From assembly GCA_018896595.1 (NCBI GenBank), contig JAHIME010000027.1, positions 1-8,308 on the forward strand: DNA of 8,308 bases. Direction: 5' to 3'. Under the pieces are notes generated by a model that saw nothing but the letters and a program-made list of their open reading frames with translations, had not been told where the DNA came from and ran no database searches. The position numbers were made by a program, and so were the translations under genes. The stretch comes from Patescibacteria group bacterium. GTDB lineage: Bacteria > Patescibacteriota > Patescibacteriia > Patescibacteriales > VMTK01. Of the stretch, positions 1 to 5,510 are shown one piece after another (the stretch's first letter is position 1; each line of letters begins with the position of its first letter).

Positions 1-118
1 AAAAATTTTTTTAAAAAAACAACACGGAAAAATTTGAAAATCCCTCCTTTCTTTTTTAATTTTTCGCCTTCTTCCTTTATTTATTATATATCATATTTTA
101 TTAAAATTGGCAATAGAC
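1..118. other. AT-rich intergenic stretch with no gene seen
   Basis: No open frame of useful length is visible here. A minus-strand AAAGGAGGGA lies at 41-50 and resembles a ribosome binding site, but no ATG, GTG or TTG follows at a usable distance, and the nearest GTG (23-25) leads to a stop within a few codons. The rest is A/T runs. It may be the spacer between the recG transcript and a gene outside the window. Confidence 0.4.
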
Positions 119-248
119 AGACTATCCGAAAATTCATTCTACCGAGCTTTAGCTCGGGTTTACGAAGCTTTAGCTTCGCTAAAATTAGCGGCTAAAGCCG
201 CTGGAACCCGACTTAAAAGTCGGTAGAATATATGTTTTCGGACAGTCT
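119..248. repeat. Multi-hairpin palindromic element next to the recG stop
   Basis: Outer arms 119-132 and 235-248 are inverted repeats matching at 13 of 14 positions. A second perfect 10-bp pair joins 136-145 to 220-229. Inside are four hairpins: 142-157 (CCGAGC, loop TTTA), 163-178 (CGAAGC, loop TTTA), 187-202 (AGCGGC, loop TAAA) and 208-223 (CCGACTT arm). Three of the four share the core GCTTTAGC or its complement GCTAAAGC. The first and last hairpins compete with the enclosing stem, so alternative folds are possible. The element stops two bases from the recG stop codon and may act as its 3' processing signal or terminator. The architecture resembles a REP or MITE-like dispersed palindrome. 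No transposase is present. Confidence 0.75.
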
Positions 249-250
249 AA

Positions 251-2356
251 CTATTCCAAATGCGCTTTCTCCCATCCCCCGGCTTTCTCTTTAAGTTCGG
301 GCCAGCTGTTCAAACTCGCGTCCTGATTAATTAATTTAACCGCCGCGTCTTGCGCCTGCTTCATTAATTGATAATCAAAAAGCGAAGCGATTTTCAATTC
401 CGGAAATCCTTTTTGCGCCGTGCCGTAAACCTCGCCCGGGCCCCTGAATTTTAAATCCATTTTGGCCAGCTCAAAACCGTTATGGCAGTTAACCAGCGCC
501 TGCAGCCGCTTTAACGTTTTATCCGAAAGCGGAACGCCGTAATCCCCGTTTCCGGCGAATAAAAAGCAATACGATTGATATTCGCTCCTGCCTACCCTGC
601 CGCGAAACTGGTGCAATTGCGCCAAGCCGAAGCGGTCCGCGCTTTCTATCATCATTATAGTGGCGTTAGGAACATCAACGCCAACCTCTACTACTGAAGT
701 GGAAACTAATATTTTAATTTTATTATCCAAAAAATCACGCATTATTTCTTCTTTTTCTTTTGTCTTCATTTTTCCATGCAAAAAACCGATATTAATATCA
801 AAAAAAATCTTTTTATCAAGCTTTTCAAATTCTTCTTTAACCGACTTAACACCGAGTTTATCTGAAATATCAATTAACGGACAGATGACAAAAACCTGCC
901 TGCCTTGCTTAATTTGCCCGCGGATAAAATTATAAGCGCCTTCCCTTTTTTCTTCGGGAACGGCATAAGTTAAAACTTTTTTTCTGCCCGCCGGCATTTC
1001 ATCAATAACGGACACATCCAAATCCCCGTACAGCGCCAAAGCCAGCGAGCGCGGAATCGGCGTGGCCGTCATGGAAAGCAGATGCGGAACGTTGGAATTG
1101 GGATTTTTTTTCATTAATGCCTTTCTCTGATCCACGCCGAATCTGTGCTGTTCATCTATAATTGCCAGCGCCAAATTTTTAAACTCAACATTTTCCTGTA
1201 TCAACGCATGCGTCCCGATAATAATATCAGTATTTAGTATAATGTATTTAGTATTAAGGCAATTTTTTTCTTCTCTTTTTCTTTGATACTTAATACTTGA
1301 TACATAATACATTTTTTTTACGCTTCTAGTTATTAACCCAATCTTAACGTTAAAATTACTCAGCAGTTGACAAATTGTACCATAGTGCTGGCGCGCCAAT
1401 ATTTCAGTCGGCGCCATCAGCACGGACTGCATTCCTCCCAATGCCGCGTTAAGCATGGCGATAACCGCCACCACGGTCTTGCCGCTGCCGACATCGCCTT
1501 CAAGAAGCCGGGACATCGGCTTGTCTTTTTCCATATCACGCAAAATTTCCCAGGCCGCCTTGCGCTGGGCGCCGGTTAATTTAAACGGCAGACTATCAAC
1601 AAATTTTTTAGTTTCCTCTTCCTTGAACGCCACCTTCGCTGAAACGGATCGCAGCGCGTCTCTGCGGATTAATTGCGACTGCAGCTGGATTAAAAAAAGC
1701 TCGTTAAAAGCGAGCCGTTCGCGCGCCCGGTCAATGTCAGCCGTTGTTTTCGGAAAATGAATTTTAGCTATGGCATCGCCTAAATTTAACAATTTTACGG
1801 CGTGGCTTATTTCTTCAGGCAGCCAATCTTTTGCGCTCCTTGCCAATCCGATAATTTGCTTTATTAAAAATCTAATCTGTTTTTGGGTAATATTAGCCGT
1901 AAGATGATAATTAGGCACCAGCCCCTGAGTATGGACGGCCTGCCCTCTTGTAATCTTTTCGTAAACCGGAGACATCATCACTATCCCGCCGTAATCATCT
2001 TCCGCTTTGCCGGCCAGAGACACTTTATCGCCAACGCGCAAATTGCGGGCGATAAACGGCTGATTAAACCAAACGACTTTAACCTCTCCCGTATCATCGC
2101 TCACCAGAGATTCGGTAATGTACATTCTTTTACGCGGGCTTCTTTTGTTTTGGATTAATTCAATCCGGCCGACGATGTTGGCGCTCGCGCCCGGCCGCAA
2201 TTCGCTTATCGGCGTTAATCGGCTGAAATCGTCATAGCGGAAAGGAAAATAAAACAGCAAATCTCCCGCTGTTTCAATGCCTAATTTTTTCAGCCGCTTT
2301 GCCGCGGCCGCGCCCACCCGGCTTATTTTTGTTATGTCGGTGTTTAAAGTCAGCAT
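251..2356 (-). CDS. recG: ATP-dependent DNA helicase RecG
   Basis: RecG is a superfamily 2 double-strand DNA translocase that remodels stalled replication forks and Holliday junctions in the cytoplasm. The 701 residues fit the family's usual length of roughly 680 to 700. An N-terminal wedge/OB-fold region (about 1-240) is followed by the helicase core. Walker A GDVGSGKT is at 287-294, GTHA at 381-384, DEQH at 401-404, TATP at 430-433 and QFRGRVGR at 583-590. The C-terminal region after 600 (KFRGPGE at 636-642) is typical. Between LITR (341-344) and the GTHA motif there are about 13 more residues than in E. coli RecG, encoded by a repeat-derived hairpin. The reading frame stays open, so the enzyme is probably functional. 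The ATG at 2356 has no ribosome binding site and lies about one turn from a -10 box, so the mRNA may be leaderless. The gene is downstream of, and separated by a terminator from, the 2425-3159 gene. Confidence 0.97.
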   Translation of the reverse strand: MLTLNTDITKISRVGAAAAKRLKKLGIETAGDLLFYFPFRYDDFSRLTPISELRPGASANIVGRIELIQNKRSPRKRMYITESLVSDDTGEVKVVWFNQPFIARNLRVGDKVSLAGKAEDDYGGIVMMSPVYEKITRGQAVHTQGLVPNYHLTANITQKQIRFLIKQIIGLARSAKDWLPEEISHAVKLLNLGDAIAKIHFPKTTADIDRARERLAFNELFLIQLQSQLIRRDALRSVSAKVAFKEEETKKFVDSLPFKLTGAQRKAAWEILRDMEKDKPMSRLLEGDVGSGKTVVAVIAMLNAALGGMQSVLMAPTEILARQHYGTICQLLSNFNVKIGLITRSVKKMYYVSSIKYQRKREEKNCLNTKYIILNTDIIIGTHALIQENVEFKNLALAIIDEQHRFGVDQRKALMKKNPNSNVPHLLSMTATPIPRSLALALYGDLDVSVIDEMPAGRKKVLTYAVPEEKREGAYNFIRGQIKQGRQVFVICPLIDISDKLGVKSVKEEFEKLDKKIFFDINIGFLHGKMKTKEKEEIMRDFLDNKIKILVSTSVVEVGVDVPNATIMMIESADRFGLAQLHQFRGRVGRSEYQSYCFLFAGNGDYGVPLSDKTLKRLQALVNCHNGFELAKMDLKFRGPGEVYGTAQKGFPELKIASLFDYQLMKQAQDAAVKLINQDASLNSWPELKEKAGGWEKAHLE
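1230..1312. repeat. In-frame inverted repeat inside recG
   Basis: Arms 1235-1258 and 1289-1312 are imperfect inverted repeats matching at 19 of 24 positions, separated by 30 bases. The left arm also contains a 10-bp direct repeat, TATTTAGTAT, at 1231-1240 and 1245-1254. The segment is far more A/T-rich than the surrounding recG sequence and encodes about residues 349-376 of RecG, a stretch that does not resemble the family consensus. It reads as a small palindromic repeat that inserted in frame into a surface loop between helicase motifs Ia and Ib. Confidence 0.65.
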
Positions 2357-2362
2357 AAATAT

Positions 2363-2391
2363 ATTTTAGCATAAAAAAAGCGAGGCGTTAA
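2363..2391 (-). promoter_or_regulatory. Candidate recG promoter giving a leaderless mRNA
   Basis: On the minus strand an extended -10, TGC followed by TAAAAT (2371 to 2363), lies 17 bases from TTAACG (2391 to 2386), which matches four of six bases of TTGACA. Transcription from this -10 would start at about 2356, the A of the recG ATG. The -35 falls in the loop of the upstream terminator hairpin. This is a by-eye call. Confidence 0.4.
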
Positions 2392-2404
2392 CCTCGCTTT
2401 TTTT
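2373..2404 (-). terminator. Rho-independent terminator, symmetric
   Basis: A perfect 13-bp stem pairs 2373-2385 with 2392-2404 around the loop CGTTAA. The GCGAGG core has an A-run on one side and a T-run on the other, so it can work in both directions. It lies 20 bases after the stop of the minus-strand 2425-3159 gene and just before recG. Confidence 0.85.
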
Positions 2405-2424
2405 AATATTTTTCCAAATAAAAC

Positions 2425-3159
2425 CTAATGAATTGTTTCGCCCTCGATATTTTTTTTATTTAATGCTTTTAATTTATAGGTTCCAAATATTTTATCTTCC
2501 GATAAGTCGTCTTTTAATTTTTCTATATCTATAAACTCGCTTAACTCTTCAGCTCTTTCCCAAAAATCATCTTGTTTCATTTTGCCCAATTCCAATTCGC
2601 GAAAAAATTTAAAAAGCAGAAGCTGCCTTTCCGTATTGGGCAAATCGCAGCTTAAATATTGTAAAAAATCCTCTAAATACCCTACTCGCGAGGTTAATTC
2701 TTTCTCCATTAATTTTTTATCTTTTAACGCCTCTTGAATAAAATTATTTAATCTCATCATTTGATTTTTAACCAATGCCGCGTCTTTAATTTCAATTTTC
2801 TTGCCTGCCTCATAACGTTTTGCCTTACCTCCGGCAAAAACCATTGTTGAATTGCCAATAAGGTGATCTAAATGATTATTTGGAAGAATTTTAATTTTAT
2901 TTTCCAAAACAATCTCTTTTAAACATTCTCTAAGCTGGCCGGCAATGGTTAATATTTCCATCCGTTCTTCTTCATTAAACCCGTAGGATGTCTTCCCCGC
3001 GTGTTCCGCAAAAAGAGAATAATAAAACTCTTCATACTCTGCGATATGGTCCAGCATATTATCTAATTCTCTTTTACTTTCATCTTGGTCAAGTTTTTCT
3101 TTTTCCATGGATCTTTGATACCATTCCGGTTGTTCAATATTTGTGTTTAAACCGTTCAT
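2425..3159 (-). CDS. Hypothetical soluble, helix-rich charged protein
   Basis: I do not recognise this 244-residue protein. It has no signal peptide or membrane segment and is rich in Glu, Lys and Leu, with long predicted helical stretches (about 10-50, 60-90, 125-165 and 190-230). It has a short Gly-containing segment near 106-110 but no clear catalytic motif. The start chosen is the ATG at 3159. A 17-residue upstream extension is open in frame, but it would translate a tRNA-like sequence (the residues MWVRFPPRAQ are a familiar read-through of a tRNA 3' end), so I rejected it. No Shine-Dalgarno sequence precedes the ATG. The gene follows tRNA-Arg on the same strand and ends before a strong terminator, so it is probably the last gene of a transcript containing the membrane protein and the tRNA. 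Confidence 0.7.
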   Translation of the reverse strand: MNGLNTNIEQPEWYQRSMEKEKLDQDESKRELDNMLDHIAEYEEFYYSLFAEHAGKTSYGFNEEERMEILTIAGQLRECLKEIVLENKIKILPNNHLDHLIGNSTMVFAGGKAKRYEAGKKIEIKDAALVKNQMMRLNNFIQEALKDKKLMEKELTSRVGYLEDFLQYLSCDLPNTERQLLLFKFFRELELGKMKQDDFWERAEELSEFIDIEKLKDDLSEDKIFGTYKLKALNKKNIEGETIH

Positions 3160-3183
3160 ACTTTTAATTTTTATAAATATTTG

Positions 3184-3241
3184 TGCTCTCGGCGGGAATC
3201 GAACCCACATTACCCCGGTAATACCGGGGCGTCCCCCGCCG
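3184..3241 (-). other. tRNA-like 3' half, possible tRNA remnant
   Basis: On the minus strand, GTGGG-TTCGATT-CCCGC (3208 to 3192) is a good T-arm, followed by a seven-base acceptor-like strand CGAGAGC and an A at 3184. Upstream, 3229 to 3213 forms a hairpin that could be read as an anticodon arm (loop GTATTAC). The matching 5' acceptor strand GCTCTCG is absent, and the space before it is taken by the 3' end of tRNA-Arg. CGGCGGG (3241 to 3235) can instead pair with CCCGCCG (3196 to 3190), giving a compact nested fold. It could be a tRNA remnant, a broken tRNA gene, or a structured leader of the downstream gene. Confidence 0.4.
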
Positions 3242-3252
3242 GCCTATGCCTG

Positions 3253-3324
3253 TGCCCTTGCCAGGAATCGAACCTGGATTTCAAGATCCGCAATCTTACG
3301 TCCTATCCGTTGAACGACAAGGGC
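3253..3324 (-). tRNA. tRNA-Arg (anticodon GCG)
   Basis: A complete cloverleaf folds on the minus strand. The acceptor GCCCTTG pairs with CAAGGGC, the D stem is GTTC/GGAC with GGA in the loop (consistent with the A20 identity base of arginine tRNAs), the anticodon stem TAAGA/TCTTG carries the loop TTGCGGA, and the T-arm is CCAGG-TTCGATT-CCTGG. The discriminator is A and CCA is not encoded. Anticodon GCG (3291 to 3289) reads CGC and CGU. Most bacteria use an A34 (inosine) ACG tRNA for these codons. The gene follows the 3349-3849 membrane protein by 24 bases and is probably co-transcribed with it. Confidence 0.93.
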
Positions 3325-3348
3325 TTGATGAGAATTCTATAAATAATA

Positions 3349-3849
3349 CTATAATTTAAACAATTTCGCAAGCCCCTCTGAAAGCGGCTGGTTAGTCCTT
3401 TCCAAATCCTCCGGCAGGTATTTTAACAGATGCTCGCGAATTTGCAACGGGTTCATATCAAATAGAGGAATTGACAGTCTCGGCTTAACCGCGCTTTTAA
3501 ATTCGCAATACAAATTTTTTATGCCTTGGCTCGGCTTATAAACAATGGAAAAATCTTTTATTTCATCGTAATCGTAAAACTTTCTGCCGACTATTATTCC
3601 CTCGTTGGTAACGGTTATTTTAATTAAATCCGGCTCGCGGCCGTCATGCAAGATTGTTATAAAACCAGCCGTAATAATAATAACCGCGAATAAAAAATTC
3701 TTGGTGAAAAAAGCGAACAATAGCAGCGCCAAGGCGATAACAATGGTCGTAATATACCACAATTTTGTCCTTTCGTGCTTTTCGTATTCAGGTACCTGCC
3801 AGCTTGCTATTTCATTGCCGTAATTGATTATTTGCGAATTTTCCGTCAT
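3349..3849 (-). CDS. Two-helix membrane protein with a cytoplasmic PH-like tail
   Basis: This 166-residue protein has a polar N-terminus of about 30 residues, two closely spaced hydrophobic helices (about 31-48 and 51-67), and then about 95 residues of alternating strand-like sequence (for example ITVTNEGIIVG). The pattern resembles small bacterial membrane proteins with PH-like domains, but I cannot name a family. The role is unknown, perhaps membrane-associated housekeeping. The ATG at 3849 is chosen. A TTG at 3864 would add five residues (MSIKN) but is not better supported. Neither start has a Shine-Dalgarno sequence. An extended -10 lies about 40 bases upstream. It heads a minus-strand run with tRNA-Arg and the 2425-3159 gene. 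Confidence 0.8.
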   Translation of the reverse strand: MTENSQIINYGNEIASWQVPEYEKHERTKLWYITTIVIALALLLFAFFTKNFLFAVIIITAGFITILHDGREPDLIKITVTNEGIIVGRKFYDYDEIKDFSIVYKPSQGIKNLYCEFKSAVKPRLSIPLFDMNPLQIREHLLKYLPEDLERTNQPLSEGLAKLFKL

Positions 3850-3887
3850 ATTTTTGATTGACAATGTTAAATTTTTCTTATATATTT

Positions 3888-3896
3888 ATTATAGCA
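3888..3896 (-). promoter_or_regulatory. Extended -10 promoter for the minus-strand run
   Basis: On the minus strand TGCTATAAT is a perfect extended -10. The -35 region is weak: TTGTGT at 3915 to 3910 with a 16-base spacer, matching only the TTG. A start near 3881 would give a leader of roughly 30 bases before the ATG at 3849. No divergent promoter for the tRNA-Ser genes could be fixed with confidence in the same gap. Confidence 0.55.
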
Positions 3897-3948
3897 TAAA
3901 AGCGCAAAAACACAAAAACGGTTTGTACTTTAGCGATTTTGTAATAAC

Positions 3949-4040
3949 GGAAGAGTGGCCGAGCGGCTGAAGGCAACGGTTTGCTAAACCGTCGTACGGG
4001 TATTTTGCTCGTACCGAGGGTTCGAATCCCTCCTCTTCCG
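3949..4040 (+). tRNA. tRNA-Ser (anticodon GCT)
   Basis: This is a class II tRNA of 92 bases. The acceptor GGAAGAG pairs with CTCTTCC, the anticodon stem ACGGT/ACCGT carries the loop TTGCTAA, the long variable arm is closed by GTAC pairs, and the T-arm is GAGGG-TTCGAAT-CCCTC. The discriminator is G, as expected for serine. It reads AGC and AGU. CCA is not encoded (GCAT follows). It lies 11 bases before a second tRNA-Ser. Confidence 0.96.
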
Positions 4041-4051
4041 CATTTATTTTT

Positions 4052-4141
4052 GGAAGCGTGGCAGAGCGGTTGAATGTACCGGTCTTGAAAACCGGAGTAC
4101 CCGAAAGGGTACCAGAGGTTCGAATCCTCTCGCTTCCGCCA
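4052..4141 (+). tRNA. tRNA-Ser (anticodon TGA)
   Basis: This is a class II tRNA. The acceptor GGAAGCG pairs with CGCTTCC, the anticodon stem CCGGT/ACCGG carries the loop CTTGAAA, the variable arm GTACCC-GAAA-GGGTAC is a perfect hairpin, and the T-arm is AGAGG-TTCGAAT-CCTCT. The discriminator is G. A CCA is present at 4139-4141, unlike the neighbouring tRNAs. It reads UCA and other UCN codons. Its 3' end lies 18 bases from the orphan comF tail, so this was probably the convergent neighbour of comF before the cassette arrived. Confidence 0.96.
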
Positions 4142-4159
4142 TAAAAAATCTATTAATAA

Positions 4160-4244
4160 CTATCCCTTCGCCGCCGCCAGGCCCCAGACCTTGCCGGCGC
4201 CGTTCTGTTTTAAAACTTTGGCGCACTCGTTTAAGGTCGCGCCT
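4160..4244 (-). pseudogene. Orphan 3' tail of comF, displaced by the cassette
   Basis: The minus strand encodes the last 27 residues of ComF (from GATLNEC to AAAKG) plus a stop, with no start or upstream ComF sequence. It is identical over 84 bp to the end of the intact comF at 6942-7025. The stop here is TAG, whereas the intact gene has TAA, because the repeat ends at the second base of the stop codon. The best reading is that this is the original comF end, left next to tRNA-Ser when an element inserted and supplied a replacement end. It is not expected to make a protein. Confidence 0.9.
4161..4244. repeat. 84-bp direct repeat, left copy (attachment-site-like)
   Basis: It matches 6942-7025 at all 84 positions, in the same orientation and 2781 bp apart. 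Identity ends sharply on both sides (C versus T at the left, T versus G at the right). It contains two perfect palindromes, CGGCGCCG (4195-4202) and GTTTTAAAAC (4207-4216). It marks the left edge of the inserted cassette. Confidence 0.97.
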
Positions 4245-4330
4245 TGACATATAACCTTAAATAAGCTAAGTTGAATTCTACAAGAGTAAAATTGATAGTT
4301 CTTTCACAAAATTTTTAAGGGAGGATAGAA
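4244..4330 (+). promoter_or_regulatory. Cassette leader with a -35-like box and strong ribosome binding site
   Basis: A perfect TTGACA lies at 4244-4249, its first T being the last base of the repeat. The -10 at the right spacing is poor (TAAGTT at 4267-4272), and a better TAAAAT at 4287-4292 has no -35, so the promoter is only tentative. AAGGGAGGA at 4317-4325 is a strong ribosome binding site five bases before the first cassette gene. The leader shows no obvious hairpin. Confidence 0.35.
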
Positions 4331-4891
4331 ATGTTAGAAAAAACATTGGTTATTGTGAAGCCTCATGCAGTCGCAAGAGGGTTGGTTGGAAAAATTCTGC
4401 AAAGATTTGAGGATATGGGATTTAAATTTATGGAACTCAAAATAATTAAAGGTTCGCAAGAGCTGTGGGATGGTTTCTATCCATCTAACGAGCAGTGGTT
4501 GGAAAATGTTGGCAAGAAAACTCTGGAAAATTATAAAACCAATAATTTGGACATTGGGGAGAAATTTGGAATTTCTGATCCTATTTCAATCGGTCGAATA
4601 GTTAAAAGCTGGCTGGTAAAACACATGAGTTCTGGTAATTCAGTCGCTGTAATTCTTGAAGGAAACGAAGCTTTAAATAAAGTAAGAATTGCCTGCGGGA
4701 ATACTCTGCCCAATCTGGCTGATCCTGGAACAATTCGTTTTGATTTTTCATCAGATTCGCCGAGTTTGGCGAGCGACGAACAGCGGCCGGTTTTTAATTT
4801 AATCCATGCGTCTAATCCTGAAGAAATGCGCGATGATCAAAGAGCTGTTGATTATGAAATCAGTATTTTGTTTTCTGAGATAGGAGGCTAA
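4331..4891 (+). CDS. ndk: Nucleoside diphosphate kinase, long archaeal-like type
   Basis: It should transfer the gamma phosphate of ATP to (d)NDPs through a phospho-histidine, making (d)NTPs. The N-terminus TLVIVKPHAV (5-14) holds the family Lys10, and VRIACG (118-123) holds the nucleotide-contact Arg119. DPGTIR is at 131-136, and the catalytic His159 is in NLIHAS (156-161). The protein has 186 residues against about 140-150 for the common bacterial form. The extra sequence (about 52-90, WLENVGKKTLENY onward) matches the long subfamily I associate with archaea and candidate-phyla bacteria. The usual KPD is KPH here, and the family Asn of the GxTNP loop is Leu126. It is the first gene of the cassette, with a strong ribosome binding site, and its last codons carry the AGGAGG of the next gene (stop and ATG one base apart). 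It partners naturally with the following kinase to build triphosphates. Confidence 0.88.
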   Translation: MLEKTLVIVKPHAVARGLVGKILQRFEDMGFKFMELKIIKGSQELWDGFYPSNEQWLENVGKKTLENYKTNNLDIGEKFGISDPISIGRIVKSWLVKHMSSGNSVAVILEGNEALNKVRIACGNTLPNLADPGTIRFDFSSDSPSLASDEQRPVFNLIHASNPEEMRDDQRAVDYEISILFSEIGG

Positions 4892-4892
4892 A

Positions 4893-5507
4893 ATGATTTT
4901 AACAATTGTCGGAGGAGCTTCTGGCGTTGGCAAAACAAGTCTTTTAAAACAAACGGATTCAAAGGCGAAGCAAATAAACACCGGAACCCTTTTTAAAAAA
5001 CATATGGTTCTTAATAAGAGAGACGATGTGAGAAAAGGCGACTGGTCTGCTTATGAACCGGGGGTGATGAATGATTTGTCAAATTTTGTTTTAGTATCTT
5101 TTCAGCGCGGTGAAGATGTCATTATTGATACGCATTTTGCGGCAAAAATATATGGCAAAAATTACAGAATAGGATTGAAAGAAAAATATCTATTTGATTT
5201 TGGCATGTTTGTATTTAACATAATAAAAACAGATACGCTAATCCAGGTTGTACTTATTACTGCGGACCCACACGCTTTGCTTAATAGGCGGAGATTGGAC
5301 AAGTCGCGCGACAGAGAGCTTGTTCTTTCAGACTGCTATAATGATTTGCGTTCAAACGATGTATATTCAACTCGCTATAGCAGAGAAATATCCAGAGCCT
5401 TTCAAAAATTTGGCAGTACCGGCAGAGACAATATAAGATATCACCGTGTTGAAAACAATGATTTTAAAGCAGCCTTAATCAATCTAAAAAATATTTTGGG
5501 AGGATAA
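4893..5507 (+). CDS. P-loop nucleotide kinase, archaeal adenylate kinase-like
   Basis: This 204-residue protein starts with a Walker A motif, GASGVGKT (8-15). INTGTLF (28-34) follows, then a Walker-B-like VIIDTH (76-81), ITADPHALLNRR (122-133) and a basic lid-like stretch RRRLDKSRDRE (132-142). The order and spacing resemble archaeal AdkA-type adenylate kinases (motifs of the form NFGT, DTH, ADP and RRxRD) more than bacterial Adk. It probably phosphorylates a (d)NMP to (d)NDP. Whether the acceptor is AMP, or an unusual purine monophosphate, cannot be read from the sequence. The AGGAGG at 4882-4887 lies five bases before the ATG, inside the end of the NDK gene. The kinase and NDK together would convert NMP to NTP. 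A shikimate- or dephospho-CoA-kinase-like role is less likely. Confidence 0.75.
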   Translation: MILTIVGGASGVGKTSLLKQTDSKAKQINTGTLFKKHMVLNKRDDVRKGDWSAYEPGVMNDLSNFVLVSFQRGEDVIIDTHFAAKIYGKNYRIGLKEKYLFDFGMFVFNIIKTDTLIQVVLITADPHALLNRRRLDKSRDRELVLSDCYNDLRSNDVYSTRYSREISRAFQKFGSTGRDNIRYHRVENNDFKAALINLKNILGG

Positions 5508-5510
5508 AAA

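Noticed and set aside
23..50. A minus-strand gene start at the left edge, suggested by AAAGGAGGGA
   Set aside because: No start codon lies at a usable distance, and the only GTG opens a frame that closes after a few codons.
1367..2158. Several plus-strand open frames within recG
   Set aside because: They are antisense shadows of a gene with every RecG motif in place.
3160..3210. A 17-residue N-terminal extension of the 244-residue hypothetical protein
   Set aside because: It translates the T-arm and acceptor of a tRNA-like sequence, and the ATG at 3159 is the first start after that structure.
3184..3252. A tmRNA 3' domain
   Set aside because: The T-arm and acceptor would fit, but no 5' tmRNA end, tag frame or matching acceptor strand is found within the available space.
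4044..4250. A minus-strand open frame of 68 codons across tRNA-Ser and the orphan comF tail
   Set aside because: It runs through the tRNA antisense and reads the comF tail out of frame; there is no ribosome binding site or recognisable protein.
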